A DNA stretch of 64,000 bases from assembly GCA_020740775.1 (NCBI GenBank), contig JAHEWK010000002.1:1612001-1676000 (forward strand). Reading direction: 5' to 3'. Each line of letters opens with the position of its first letter. The stretch's first letter is position 1. Of the stretch, positions 1 to 13,500 are shown piece after piece. This DNA is from Ilyonectria destructans. Lineage: Eukaryota > Ascomycota > Sordariomycetes > Hypocreales > Nectriaceae. Under the pieces are notes generated by a model. It was not told the origin of the DNA, did not search any database, and worked only from the letters and a program-made list of their open reading frames with translations. Position numbers and translations under genes: made by a program.

Positions 1-835
1 CCCCCTACAGGATATTGGTCAGGGATGGGGGGAACAGCGGGCCTGGGATGCAGAAAGCGGCAGAGACGTAGGGATGGAGGGAGGGAGGGAGGGTCACAGC
101 ATACCTGACGTCTTCTTCGCCTCCGAGGGCCATCTGGAACCCTCCATCTGGCTGCTTGAGCGAGCACAGCCATCTCCACATGGCTCGGCGGTCGACGACG
201 TCGTAGGCCGCCTCTCCGCCGACCAAGACCAGCGCCAGGACGGTTGCATACGTGGTAGCGAGATGCGACGTCTGGCCGAAGCCGCCAGCGAAGCCGCCAA
301 GCGCGTTCTGCATGGGCTGGACCGTCTCGATGAGTCTCTGGCGGTACGGGGCCACATCCTCGCCCAGGAGGCTCAGGCCGGAGAGGCACCAGTAGAAGAA
401 CCACGGCCGGCTAGGGTCGGCGGGCATGAAGGCGCCGGGCAGCTTGCCCAGCTGCCTGTGCAGGAAGTCGATGTGGCGGCCGCGGTCCAGATGGGGCAGG
501 CCGTGGGCGTTACACTGGCCGAGTTCGTAGCCGGTGAGGAAGGGCAGGCATTCGTCGAGCGTTTTGTCCTGGACCCGCGACGACCCTGTTACGAGGGCGT
601 CGCGGATGGGGGGCTCCGACGTGAAGAGGCTCGGGATCGAGTACTCGGGAGCGTCGCTGCCCACTTGGGAGGACGAAGCGCTCATGGTCTGGGCTGCGGC
701 GGCCATCTTGCGGCTGCTGAGTCGGCTGGTGTTGGTGGAGTTGTCGCGGTTGCTAGTGGTGCTAGTACTGCCGCTGCTGTGTCGAAAGACAGTTCGAGGA
801 CGGGGTCGAGTCAGACGTGCTCGAGGTCTCATCAC
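1..835 (-). CDS. RAM1: Protein farnesyltransferase beta subunit, 5' part (runs off the window)
   Basis: Beta subunit of the cytosolic heterodimer that attaches farnesyl groups to CAAX-box proteins such as Ras and a-factor-type pheromones. Visible coding: exon 1 at 835-105, an intron at 104-5 (GTATGC donor, CTGAC branch, CTGTAG acceptor), then four bases of exon 2 at 4-1. Joining them continues EEDVR with Gly, as in the family's GGE-DVR-(S/G)AYCA stretch. Exon 1 shows the conserved run HLDRGRHIDFLHRQL, then PADPSRPWFFYWCLSGLSLL and the prenyltransferase alpha-alpha repeats GGFAGGFGQTSHLATTYATV and PDGGFQMALGGE. The zinc-ligand Asp, Cys and His lie downstream, outside the window. The start is uncertain: Met at 835 gives a basic Ser/Thr-rich leader, and in-frame Mets near 706 and 685 also precede the conserved core. 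Identification is secure; start and 3' structure are not. Confidence 0.93.
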
Positions 836-3468
836 GCAACTGGCGGGCGACCCGGCGCTTTAATGTCAATGTGAAAACAGACTCCCCTCATTCTTGATAT
901 TGTTCTCCAAGCCATCGCGGGGCATCCCTCGAGGCACTCACCCCACAATATGAACCCGTCGTTGTCGTGTGAGCATTGTCCTTCGGGTGTTTGTCGGTTA
1001 GCAATTTTACCAACGACATCCCACCTCGTAGCAAGCACCACGCAGCGATCTGGGCAATGATGCTTTGGAACTAGATTGCCGGTTCTTTGTTCTTCTCTTT
1101 TCCCATCGTCTATCGATCAGGTGTGGTTTTATGTACTAGAAACTACGACCCACGTGGTCCAAGCATCAACTGGAATTCGGCGAGCAGTGGTGCTGATACT
1201 ACCCTATACATAGGAGTGTTGAGTCCACGAAAAACCGTGAGAACTTTAGGAGCTCGATATCAATAGTCATTGAAGGAGGATATTGTCCTTGTATGTTATT
1301 TATATGAAGGGCATTTTAAACCATCATCTTATAAGCTAAGTGAAGCACTAGGGTTTTGCTGATGCTCAACCCGCTTTATGCTCCTTTCCAGAGACACTTT
1401 AACTCATCGTGGACATTGACCACAAAATACATGTTGGAGTATTTCGCAAACCCTCTCTCAATGTTATCAACAACCCCCTTACATTACAACTTGATTAGAC
1501 AAAACAGTCAACACTTGTATTGTAATTTCAGCTTTGAGTGATGAGTATAGTGCCAAGCCCAATGAAGGTCACATTGGGCGGAACAATCCCATTATCATCT
1601 TTAGGAATCGACGTCATTTTTAGAGGAGTAACGAAGCTCAGGCCAGTCTCACAAATTCCTCAGTTATTCATTAAAACGCAGTGGGTGTGAGTGATACGCC
1701 TGGAAATCGACGCGGATGCTCCTTTGATGCCATTGTATGCAGTGTAGTGTTCGTCCCTGTACCCCAGCCGTTCGTAACACATTGTCTCATTTGAGCTGAG
1801 CAACAAAACCTGAACAGTTTTGGCCGCATGCCACCCACTGAAACATTCCTAAATGTAAGATTGGGGCTTCTACTGTGAGAGACACGGTGATCGGGAAAGA
1901 TCGAGGTGGTATTTTAGGAGAACTAGGGCTAGTTTCAGATATAGCAATACTATAATTTTTATTGGCTGCGAGAGGTTGTTGTAACGGCAGGGACTGGGAG
2001 AGGTGATGTGATGTCGATGCTGCTGGTGCAGCTCAACGAACGCCCCGCAGTCAGACCGATATTCAACCCTGTACCTCCCTTCGAACGGTAGTGCCATGCA
2101 ATTCTTTCTCATGCATGTATTTGGGGCGCATTGCATAAGAGCGTCCTGCGAGTGATGGGAATTCCCATTGAGCCGGTTGGTCACGTTCCGTGTCTCAGGT
2201 TTGCTTCTTTTCACATCGAGTCACCTGGTGTCACCGGATCACACCACACTTTGCTCTCACCGCATGTTTGAATGCACCCAGGCCCCTTTCGAGGTGCTTC
2301 GTTATGAGTTACAAACGAAGCTTGTTCGGGGATGAGCGAGCACTATGCTGCATTTGTTGTTACTTGTCCGAAATGGTAGCTCTTGCATGGTGACATGAGA
2401 CCTGACGCTTGGTATTACGCTTCTTACTTGACGTTGATCTAGCACCACATTAGATAACAGCAAACTCTAGGACCGAATCAATGCGATGCGTATTGCTACC
2501 CTAGTATGCTTGGCTTTAAATTTATTGATTGTACTTGGAGCCCATGCGCCCTTCTTACCTTGGAGACCGAGCTATACATGGCGTTCTAGACAGGAGGGTC
2601 AGATTGTGTTGCTCAAAAGGAGTGCAGAGGCCATTCCAGTATCGCGTGAAGAAGGTAAATAATTGGGGTATAAAATATACTATCCCTAGTGCGACACTGT
2701 CGTCAGCGAATTCCACCTGTTCCCATGGCACCTCTCTGCTATGTTACGAATGTAGTCACTACCTCGTAGTCTTTGCTGAGAACAGCCCCGCAATGGCTTT
2801 AGTTTAGCTTACGCCGGTGAAGTTGTGGGTGAGTGCTTTTTGACTACGGTTGACTTTACTACCTCTGTGACGTATACTGTTTTTGCTCTTTCAGGTAATT
2901 GACCACTAAAGTGGTTCATGGGACGTGGTACAACCCGAGGTAGCTTCCATTGCCCTGGATGTGGAAGAGAAAATAGCCGGGATATTTTGGTCCTGGGTGT
3001 CGGAGTCGTAAGATCCCGGACTTGGAAAGAGGAAACCGTTCCCTATTATATAATTTGCGCAGCATAGTCCTCGCCAACTTTCGTGGCTTAAAGGTCGTGG
3101 CTCAACGGTAGTGGCAGGTCTATCACCAAGACTGTCATGGATGGTGAGATGATTGAGTGCATAATATCAAGCGCATATGATCCCATGACGTTTCTTTTTA
3201 TCTTCCGTGAACTCATAAAATATCTACCACTAAGGCAGGAGGACAAATGCCCTGGTGCCATTTTCTATAGGCAAAAAGGCTCGTCTTTCTTGTCCAGTTT
3301 AGGGTTTCTTGCTCACCAATGTACTTGGCTTTCTGGGGACCGAGGTGGAAGGGCCCGAGACCATGTGTGCAGTAAGACATGACTGGAGAATGACCTCTTC
3401 CGCCAAGCCCGAAAACTGAGAAGCCCCTGTGCAGACTCTTTACCCCCAGGTGTTCGACCAATGCTTCC
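836..3468. other. Intergenic region between farnesyltransferase beta and PheRS alpha
   Basis: About 2.6 kb without a supportable gene. The open frames are short (115 residues or fewer), change frame often, have no recognisable domain and lack the C/G-ending codon preference of the flanking genes. Composition is moderately AT-rich. The left end is the upstream region of the farnesyltransferase gene and the right end is the 3' flank of the PheRS gene. Confidence 0.6.
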
Positions 3469-5886
3469 CTAGTCCTTGTCCAACCGTACCGCAGCGTTCT
3501 TCTCAATGAAGTTGAGGTCCACCTGATGGCCGAGCAACTCGCGAATATTGGAGATGGCGTACTTGATCATGGTTGGTCTCTCCAAGCTCAGTCCAAAGCC
3601 GAACACCCTCAAGTCCTTGGGCAGGCCCATGGCCTCAAGCATTTCCGGGCGGAACATGCCGCTGTTTCCGATCTGTTTGGTCTGTTAGTTTGTTTTCTAC
3701 CCCTTGTGGATGATGGAGAGTGGTTCGCAGTAGATCGGTCGATTGAGAAAGCTCAAGAGTTTTACAACCCCAAAGAAAAGGCAAAAAGGGACGGGGAAAA
3801 ATAAATTACTTGCCTCCACGAGCTTGTTGAGTCCCTTATGGAAGCTGAAGATCTCCATACTCGGTTCAGTGTAAGGGTTGTAGCTAAATCAGTCAGTATC
3901 AACCTTCGAGCCTAGATATAGGGGATAGGACGGAGCCTTACGCTGGCTTGAACTTGAGACTGCGAGGAAGTTTATGTCAGTAGATGCTATAATAATACTG
4001 AGCTTAAAGTCACGACTTACTCTGTGATGCCCATCTTGTTGAAGAACTGCTCCATGAATTCCATGAGACCACCTAGCGTCAATCCGTAATCGGCGATCAC
4101 ACCCTCTACTTGATGGAATTCACAAAGATGGGTGGCGTCGACAGATTCGTTTCTAAGGCAGGTGAGCAAATGTGACTGGCATATTCAGTCGATAAGGGAC
4201 CCGTACCGGAAGACTCGGTCAATAGAGAAGTATCGAGCTGGTCGGCAAGGGCCACCAGGGTTTTCAGACGCCAGCCTGGACAGCATGGCAGCCGAGACGG
4301 AAGTGGTATGGGTTCGCAAGACAAGTCTGTAGCCAGTTAGGAAATGGCAACTGAGGGGAGTTGCGCATGTCGCACCGTAGTGACTCCTCTTCCGCCCAGG
4401 GGTATCTGTAGCCAATCGATCCAAACTTTCCGTTCTCGTGGACTTGCTTCACGCTCTCGAGATACTTGGCGTAGTCTTGCTTGTCGTCTGGAGATATCGG
4501 GCCAGGTCTAGCCGCCGTCTTCGGGTCTGAGATGTAGAAGGTATCTTGCAAATCACGGGCAGGATGTTGCTTTTAAATGTTAGAAAACAAAAAACGAGGA
4601 GACGTCCCATATTTGGAAGCCATACCTGAGGTACAAAGAGCGCATCGAAGTTCTGGTAGACCCTTGGAGTTAGCATGTATAATGTAAGTATGCTTAAGGA
4701 GCGTGGGAGGTGGGTTCCAGTGTTTTGAGTTCAAAACAGTCTCGAGAGAAAGGTTCCTGGACGCTGGGCTCCCTATGGGCGCAAAGAAACTGAGAACTAC
4801 ATACCCAGAATCCGGACTCGATGTACTGGTTGGTGGGCATCTCCGTGAAGCCAGTCTCGAAGAAGATTTGTCTGCGCGAAGGGAACACTTGGAGTCAGCA
4901 AGAGTACAAAATGCATAGGAATTTTGAAGCCTGGAATGTTCAAGGAGCATAGCTCATGGATATAAGGACTGCCCGCAAAATCAACTAACCGGAATTCATG
5001 TCGCATCTTGTTCAGAGGATGGAGAGCACCCGCATGCTGGTCCGCACCCAAGGCCTTGAAGTTATAGGGCTCTATGACACCTCGAGTTAGTTTGCTCTTT
5101 TCTATGGATAGCGGATAGGAGTCGTGGAGGAAGAGAACGAAAGTTGGGACGAAGTAGTTCCATGAAAACAACTTTTTGAGCGCACTCTGGAAGATTCAAA
5201 GTTACTCACTGAATGTTGCCGTCTTCCATGAGCCGGACGCCAGCATGTCGGCGGTCAGATCCGTCTCCTCCTTCACCATCTCCAGTGCAAACTTGGCTGC
5301 CTTGCTGATTTTGAAGGAAATAGCCTTTCGGACGGTCAGAAGCTTGCGCTTCTTTAGATCTGCTAGAATCTTGCTGTCGTGGGTTCGCGTCTCTTGAATT
5401 GTCCGGAGTTGATCTCGGGTAACGTCGTTGATTGAATCCACCTGGTAATCCAGTTAGTTTCAAGATTTGACGACTAAAGCTAGAAAGTCTCACCAAGGCA
5501 ACGAGTTTGTTGTCCTCTTTCTTGATCCACTTCTCCTTGAATGCCTTTCCCTGGCCAACTTTGGTGACATTTTTATCACCGACTTCGGCCTCGAGCTCCT
5601 GAATTGAGAGACCACCCATTGCCTTGTGCACTGCCTCGAAGACCCGGGCCTCGTGGCTGCCATGGCTGACAATGACCTCCGCCTCGGGCTCCAGGAAAGC
5701 CTCTTGCCGCTCGATTTGTTCATACGTGATCATGGACCGTGACGCAAGGCGATCCAATGCGGCTTTCAGGGACTCGAAGGGAACTTGCGGGAAGGCCTCG
5801 GCCGACAGAATCGGGTCTGCTTTGGACAATGCTAGGAGGACCTCTGAGGTGAGATCCTCCGTCGAACTGCTACCCGTGGGGGCCAT
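3469..5886 (-). CDS. FRS2: Cytosolic phenylalanyl-tRNA synthetase alpha subunit, 11 exons
   Basis: Catalytic alpha chain of the cytosolic (alpha-beta)2 phenylalanyl-tRNA synthetase, class II. Exons on the minus strand: 5886-5494, 5441-5210, 5071-4990, 4871-4805, 4652-4626, 4569-4376, 4326-4207, 4152-4021, 3959-3942, 3883-3814, 3672-3469. They sum to 1539 nt, or 512 residues, close to the usual ~500, and every phase agrees. The N-terminal third holds the winged-helix tRNA-binding region. The core follows with [18 protein letters not shown] (motif 1 area), [16 protein letters not shown], and the motif 3 stretch [15 protein letters not shown] near the end. Oddities: exons of 27 and 18 nt, and the intron at 3813-3673 begins GCAAGT, making it a GC-AG intron. 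The exon 6 donor is GTGCGA, also weak. Met at 5886 is the first Met and opens a family-like N terminus. Confidence 0.96.
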
Positions 5887-8800
5887 CGCGGGCGTGTCGT
5901 ATTATTGGGGGGGCAACTTTGGGAAGCGGTTCTCGCGAAATGGTGAGTCAGTCAGTGGTGGAGGAGGAGGGGCAGACCGCACGCTCAAAAAGCTCCTAGC
6001 TGTCGTTGATACTTGCAACAACATTTTTCCGGCCGAGACCATGGCGGGGTGATGAGAAACGGTGCGCATCATGACCGCTAACAATCTTGTCCCATTACCC
6101 CGCCAAAAATGTTAGTGAATTACAACACCAGCGCATGGCAAGTCCAAAAGACGCAGCGCTTTGGGGTGACTGTCCTAGTAAGACGGATCATTGTGATAAT
6201 GTGACCCCTTGATATATTGTGCAATTTTTGCGGGATTAGGCGGTCATGCCAACATTGGACTACCTCAATGATTCATTTTGCAATCATGAAAGGCACAAGA
6301 CTTGCGAGCATCTGGAGCATACTTTCGACGTAATTTTGCAATGATGTGGGCCACACACAAGTAGACCTGTCAGTCTTTTATTGGCCGCCATGACTAGGAA
6401 TCTTTCTTCCGCGCTGTAGATACCTATTGTCTTGGTTGGCAGTGAATTCAGCGTGGTCTGCGAGGGAGATACTTATGGCAGCTGAGTGTTCGAAACTTAA
6501 GATGTGATTGCCTATCAAAATTCTCACAATTTGAAGACTTGAGAGTAACAATGGCCGCTAAGTAATACCAGCATACACCTCCCCACAACTAGCCACTTAG
6601 CATTTATGAATATCCGCTCGCCACTTATATCTGCCACTGATGATCCTGAACTTCTACCGAATACTGCTGACACAAGGGTCTTCCGGGGCGTACTGCCATG
6701 TTGAACGTGAACATTGCACATATAACAATTATATCCACCCCGACAGTTAGTGCACTCGAACATCGAGTAGGGGCCCAGCAAACGAGTGTGAGGATGGCGA
6801 GGCCTTTTTATTCATGCTTTCGAGAATATTTGCCATTTTAAACAGTTGACACGCTTCCATACGTCGATACTCTTGCGGGGTTTCTGGAGACTGCGGTTAG
6901 TAGAAGTGGCCGATAGGCAATCAAGAAAAGTTGCGGTATCTCGGGGCACGATCTATGCCTCTCGTCAGGGATTCACTGAAAGCAAATGTTGCGGGGCAGA
7001 AAAGCATCGCAGTCATCGCGATAAACATAGGCGCAAAGGATTATTAGTTAATAGCACGTAAATGGAGAGAGAAAGGGTATAGTCAAGGTGCATCATGGCA
7101 GCGAATCGGAGATAGTCAAGGCTTGTGCTCCGTTGTGTTGTAGTTGACGATGAAGAGTACAGGGTGGAAGCCAGCACATCATCTGAAGGTGGAATAAAAA
7201 TATACAAGTAAATTTGCCATCTCGCTGAGGGTGAGAGTTGTGCAAATTGGTCTGGCCTAAGCTTCCAAATGTCCAGAGCCAAGGAGAATGCTATGTCTCT
7301 ATGAGCGATCTGTACAACAACGACTGCGCCAATGATGCCCTCGGCTTTATCACCAAGAATGATTGGCCAACTTGAACATACTCAAATTCTTGAGGACAGT
7401 CAAAAATAGTCAGTCCAAGGAGTCCACCGCTGAAGTTGAAGCGGATAAGCATAGGGTCACTGTATTGCAAAAGTTCATAGCGAACGCCCTCAATTCGGCC
7501 GATTGGCTTGATATCAGCCAGCTTTATGAGGTGCTCATCTTATACAATTATGTGCTTGTTTTAGTATACTTCATCTCTTCCAAAGTCATGTCTATCACCA
7601 CTAGAAGGACAAGAACCCGTTGATGGCTGGAACGACGTGTACAAATTGTAGGTTCAATCTTGGTTGACCTACAGCAAGCCCAGAGTCGATATCAAGTTAA
7701 CTAGCAGACTCATTGGAAAAGTCTCAAGGAGAATGCAGCGGTACCAGCTTGTAGAAACAATACGGGGCCCATTCCATATTATCGGGGACTAAAACAAAGA
7801 GTATTGATTCGCACACAGGTACATACTCCTTAAGCTAAACCTCAGGCAAACTAATATACCTAGCATGCACCGTAAAAGGATATATTCTTAGACGTTATGG
7901 CTATCTTTACGAACAAATCTTATAAATGTAATTATTAGAAGATAGATGATAGAATTAAGCCTATTTTATGAGTATTTCCTGAACTCCTTTATGTGGAGGA
8001 TTGATAATTGTCAGCAGGGTTGAGTGATGCTCTACATGTGTAAGTAGCACTAATAGGACTATGTGTGTGGGCGAATAGCAATACTCAAAACAAAATACAG
8101 GTTGCTGTTTCAACTTTTTTGGGACTCCAATGAAAATTCGACGGACAGCACAAGTTTTGTCAGTTTTATGTATCCTGGGTTGTGTATTCCGTCTTGAACC
8201 TAGCCGCAACCTTTTCAGAAAAGCCGAGAACAGTGAGGTAATTTCGCGTCTTAGCTGTTGTGGGTAGTTGGGATATTATACAGACCTTCGCATTTACAAT
8301 GGTTCTAATTAGTCTTGTTAATTTGGGCAATACTTATCACGGTTTATATATGTCTGGTGATAGCGTGGTCTCTTGAGGATTTGCAAAATTGGCTGCCCAG
8401 GCTATCTGGCTCTTAGTGGTGCCTAAGTTTCTGAATCTGTGCTTTCGTAAGTTCACCGACCTCGGTATTTGCCTTCTTTGGTGTATTTCTTGCATTGTTA
8501 GCTCCGTTACCAAATATTATAAATTGTTGACAGCGAGGAGGGTACTTAGAATCGATTCGAAAACAGCGCTAGGGTGTGTGAAATAGGGAGTGTTCCACCA
8601 GAATACCAGCAGGCAGATGAGAACGATTCGAAAAGTGGTAGGTTAATCAATTCTGGTAGTTAAGCAGGCATGTAAGAAGTGGGGTCAATGTAATAAACTA
8701 GTATTGAACTCAGAGTTGACGAACCACGTTCATATCATAGATTGTAAATATTCAGAACTTATCATACCTAGCTAAAGTCATAGTACTCTAATACTTCATT

Positions 8801-10500
8801 GCCCTTTCTTTATGTTGTATGGCGGGTTTCTCTTCAATCAAGCATCCGCACTTGATGGATTCTAGTATCTGCACTGACTTAATCTGTCGTCATTCTATGG
8901 GAGATATCATAAGCGAAATGCGTTGAAACTGGCAGGAGCAGAAGAGAGAATCGTGAGGACACCCTATAGGGGACGACCACAATTTGAATAGCCACCCAGC
9001 CGGTGGTGAATCGCTTTAGTTTAGGACGACACTTGTCATCGTGTCCGTGTTTCAATCCCTCAATTGCGATCGTTGGGTCTGGGATGCAATGCTCAGGTCG
9101 GGTCGCGCGAAGGGTGTGGTAGCTGACCTCATACATTGACCACGGGCCTTTCAGAAACGGCTATACTGGAAGCGTAAAATCCCCACCTCCTCAGCACCCC
9201 GAGCCTGTATCAACGAGCCAACTCTTTTGTTGGCCTATATAAATGACTTTCTGTCTGGTTGCATGCGGGGTGGCTGGAATGTCTCCTGCTGTATCGGTGC
9301 CTAAGATCTTGGCTTCACAGAGGGACAACAAAGTTAAACACATCACCAAACAACCACAACTACCGCGTTGTGGATGCATCAAAGTACACAACAGGGCCGA
9401 ATAGCTATAAAATATTGTCCGCCTTCTAGATATTTCGGTATTTTAAACGAGATGGTACTTACCTCAAGGGTCGATTGCGATCGCCTTGCTATCAACATTT
9501 TGAGCTGCCCCTTTGCCCGACGCTGGTACAGGGAGGGGTCTAGTTAGACTGTGGCAGCAGTCGACTCAAATCAGGTGCTTAAGGCGGTCCAATTGCGGTC
9601 TCAGAAGCTGGGTATGGAACTCATTGAGCTTGCGAGATAATCTTGTGGGGATTCCGTACTTAATGGCAAGCTCTACAACGCTATGTGAGGGGACCCCTGC
9701 GTCTGGTGGGATTCCGTCTCCGGGCCAGCGCTTTTTCAAGTCGGCTAAAAGTTTATTGCCGTTGATCTCGGGATGGAATATCATCTAATTTGAGTTGTGG
9801 AGGACTCTATAAGGTATTGGACCTCAATTATACGCTCTCGAGACACTCGTTACGAGACAGACTTTAGATTCCTCGCTTCAGTGTGGACCCGTAGGCTAAC
9901 TATTGAGCAGCTTCCTGGATTTCCTGGTGAGTGTTACGGAATACTCATCTATGTTTCCTTGGGATTGCCTCAACAGTTGCAAGCCAAGTTGGAAGAAGTC
10001 TGATACCGGCTTGCACTTCTCTTTCGGCCACGCTATCCTATAGCTATTCAGCACGAACAAGTCTTGAAGTATAAACTTCATGAGGATAATGCCATATACC
10101 ATACTGTATGCATTGTCGATTCAGATCATCCTGTAAACGCCCCATCTAGAGCTAGTTTCTCAGATGCCTTGAGAGTATTCTTGGTATACAGACTCTGACT
10201 AGCTGGCACCTTCACCATAAAGCATCTTAGCGTCCGGAAATATTTCTAGATATTTTCATAAGGGGATATTGGGAACTTCTGGAAAGAGGGCCGGTGTGCA
10301 ACTGAAGTTGCAAGCCTATCTGAATTGTTTGGCCCATCCTCTTGAAGAAAAGAACAAGGCAATAGTGTATCTTGAGGCGCTATGCTCGCTTTAGATCACT
10401 TATTTGTTGAAGGCAGTGCTTGGGAATTGTCTTTGCTTGTATTGATAGGGCAAAAAACTTGAAGATGGATTAAATTCCCCAAGGGACTAAATATATGTAT
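5887..10500. other. AT-rich gene-free block
   Basis: About 4.6 kb upstream of PheRS alpha. It is rich in TA steps and homopolymer A/T, with stops in every frame; the longest open stretches are under 95 codons. No terminal repeats, transposase motif, LTR or tRNA could be identified by reading. Two minus-strand stretches, at 10102-9896 and 9784-9566, look a little more protein-like (Leu/Lys/Arg-rich, helical), but stops separate them and they match no family I recognise. The texture resembles mutated AT-rich islands of fungi with repeat-induced point mutation; that is inference, since no repeat partner is visible here. Confidence 0.55.
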
Positions 10501-13500
10501 AGTGCGCTCTAAGTAAACGCCGCAATGACAGAAAATCACAGGCCAGCATCAAGTGTCGGAATGGCGCCGTCAATCCGAAGGCATCCAACGCCAGCATCAG
10601 ACATGCCCAGTCCGACATCGTCACACACTAGATCCGAAGCTGGTGACATTAGAAACTATGAATTGGCCATTGGACCAGCGTCTACTGTTCAACCGCGTAT
10701 CGAAGTGGTGGGCAACCGGTAGGTGGCATTGCCGTCCTATGCCCGCACCACTAGAATGAGGCGGTAGGTAAAGGCAGAACCATCGCGAGCATTGCCAAAG
10801 TGTGCGTGAATAAGTCACAGAATCACAGATGGGGGCTTTAGAACATCCAATGACAACAATGTTGTCTATGTCTACACTCCGGAAACTGCCTCAGATTCTA
10901 CTGCTTTCTAACTATCGACGCAACCTTACTGGGACGTTGATAGATCTTGCCACCAGGGCCTACGTGGACGCTTGACTCGCCCTCGAGGTGAGCCAACGGC
11001 TGGTGGAGCTCGCCTGGCTCCCCAGGATTTCTCGGTATCAACCGCCGGAAATCGTGACGTGGGTGACTGGGCTCTTCCTTGAGCATTTCCCTCACCCAGG
11101 CCCCTGCGTCCGAAATGGCCTGATGACAGAAAAAAACAGCGAGGCCACCGACACGAACGGAGAGGGAAGGCCGTCGACGACGGCCAAACGCCGATGAGCA
11201 AGGACAAGCGCTGCTTGGTGCGGATTCGACATGGCTTTTCGGTCCAGTGCTATTCCTACTAGCCGAGAGCGACCCGGGCCATCATCGTCTCCGGCAGGGA
11301 TGCGTGGTTCGTGGCGAGAGCTATCGAGAAGCTATTGCCGCGCAAGCCGTCAATCAGTCGACGATGAGACAGTCCGAGTTTTGGCTTTGCTAAACCAAGC
11401 GGCCGACTTCGTGCGTGACTCTAGAAATGGGACCGCGCTCTTGGACTCCTTGTTGGCTCCTTGGCTACTAGGCCCCTAGACTGTTTGCCACCATGCTGGC
11501 TCCATCGACTATCCTCAGTCGGAGGAATAAGCACGTAGATCCCCTATGTTTGGAGGCCGACGCTACCATCTGGTGAGACGTGCACGCGGGAGGGAACAAG
11601 GATCACAATGGAAACCTCAGCGCACTGTGTCTTATGCGGTCAAGCGATGAAGGGGCAAATACGATACAGTAGGGTCCCTACAAGTGCGGTGGAGGGAGGA
11701 CGGCCCTAGCCGGACACGGGCGATCAAGTTGGTGTGGTCAAGCCGCCGGGGGGTCGCAGTGAGATCATGCTCAGCTCGCGATATGATCTCGTTGTCAGCT
11801 GCCGACGTGGGGAGGTGCTGACATCACTATCACCTACTGTTCTTGGGTTGGGAACCGGTTGGACAGATCACCGAGCTGACGGTGCGCCTCGAAAGTTGCC
11901 TTGCGTTATCATCCGCCGCGCTCTCAAGTGGTGTGGTGGCCATGGCGTTGCGATTGTGAGGGGGTTGGCCAGCAGCATCGTGGCTGCAGTTGCACGGCAG
12001 CACGCTGTGCACGCGCCTGATACCCCTCATGTTTTCGGCCACTCCTTGGGATGGTGAGGGTGCAGATCCACGCGCAGTCTTCGAGGTGCTTCTTTGATAG
12101 ATGGCCAAAAAGGGCTGAGTGCAGACGAGTTCTGCGGGCGGAAGAAGCACTTCTAGCGCACGACATCATTGCAACGCCATTGATTAAGCTCTGACCTATC
12201 TCGTTGAAGGCTTGGCAACCTGTATAGATAAGATATTCGGCCATGAAGGATCGATCTCAACGGTTGCGGCGCGGGAGCTGCAGTCCCCTCTCAACGGCAT
12301 CAACTTGCAGCATTCTTTGCCCGGGAAACCCCGGGCAGCGTGGATGTGTATCACTTTAAACTGCGCCAATAGTGAACTATCCGAATTCCACCCGAGTAGC
12401 AACGTTTAACGCGTGTTCCTTCGTTGAAGAAGTGGAGGATCACGGGGCAGAAGTTCGCACCACCGCGCAGCTGCACGTACGTGTTGTACTATGGAGCAGC
12501 TCTCAGGTGTAAGCCACAAGTGTCTTAGAGGACTATGGCTGAGGAACAGTTGACCGTATTAACGCATTGTGCGGGCAATCCCTGCAGATCCGGGCCACAA
12601 TCCAGACCAGATCTAGGCTACGCCGTAGCGCGCGATTGGTGCTGGTGCATCGATGTTGGGGCAGATGTTGCCATCGATGTGTTTGCTGGCAGTGCATCAC
12701 CAGCTTATGTCTCAGACAGCCCCAGTGACAGACAGATGGGTTGGGAAACCCAGCGGGATCGGCACGCGAACATGGCGTGGGAGGCGGTCCAACTCGACCC
12801 TGTGTTGCGCGTGCGGACGTCCTCGTTTTTACAGCAAAAGATGGCCACGTACTTGGCAACTTTCAATGGCGAGATCCTACGGCGTGGAGCAAGTGGCTGG
12901 TGGTCTTCTGGTGAGATGGCTGGAGTCCGTGAGGCCGTTTACCGACATTGCTGCGAAACGCCTAATAAATTCCCCTGCTCCGAAGACACAACTCGTTGCA
13001 TCCTTGCCCGTTACGGCCTCGTTGAGCTCGGCCGCTCGCACGGGGCAGCAAGCCCGTCCCGTCCCAAACGGAGTGCCTGGGTTGGGTATTCCTACATATC
13101 AATTAACTTACAGGTCGCGGGCAGGACGCACGCACACCCTCGCATGTGCAGCGTGGTGTTGCAATCCAGGAATCGAGACAATTCGAGAGGAGCAACCGCC
13201 CGCAGACGCTGTGCATCTCCCAGAATGTGGCTTGCCGCTGTGATCCAGTTGGGCGTGACATGAGCGCTTGCAAGGCGGCGATTCGCCGTGTGTCCACAGC
13301 AGTGGATGGCTAGGAAGATTTATCGCAGACAGATGATGGAGCGTAGTAGTGGAGGAGGTGGAGGCGGCCGATGGGTTGAATGATGGTGCAGATGATGCAG
13401 CGCCGAGCCACGCAAGGTCACGGTCGAGGCACATCATAAATACGGCCGACGAAGAGGAGGGTTGCATTTAAGGGAGATATAGGGCCGCTGGCGTCGCCAC

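Noticed and set aside
3093..3120. A-box-like GTGGCTCAACGGTAGTGG, possible tRNA
   Set aside because: No B-box or acceptor-stem partner follows within 80 bases.
9191..9391. Short minus-strand Cys-containing frame with a hydrophobic stretch, possible effector
   Set aside because: The hydrophobic part is not at the N terminus and the frame lies in AT-rich DNA without splice or promoter support.
12535..13263. 242-codon plus-strand open frame
   Set aside because: No recognisable domain, overlaps another open frame of similar quality (12653-13243), and third-position bias is not distinct; length is plausible by chance in GC-richer DNA.
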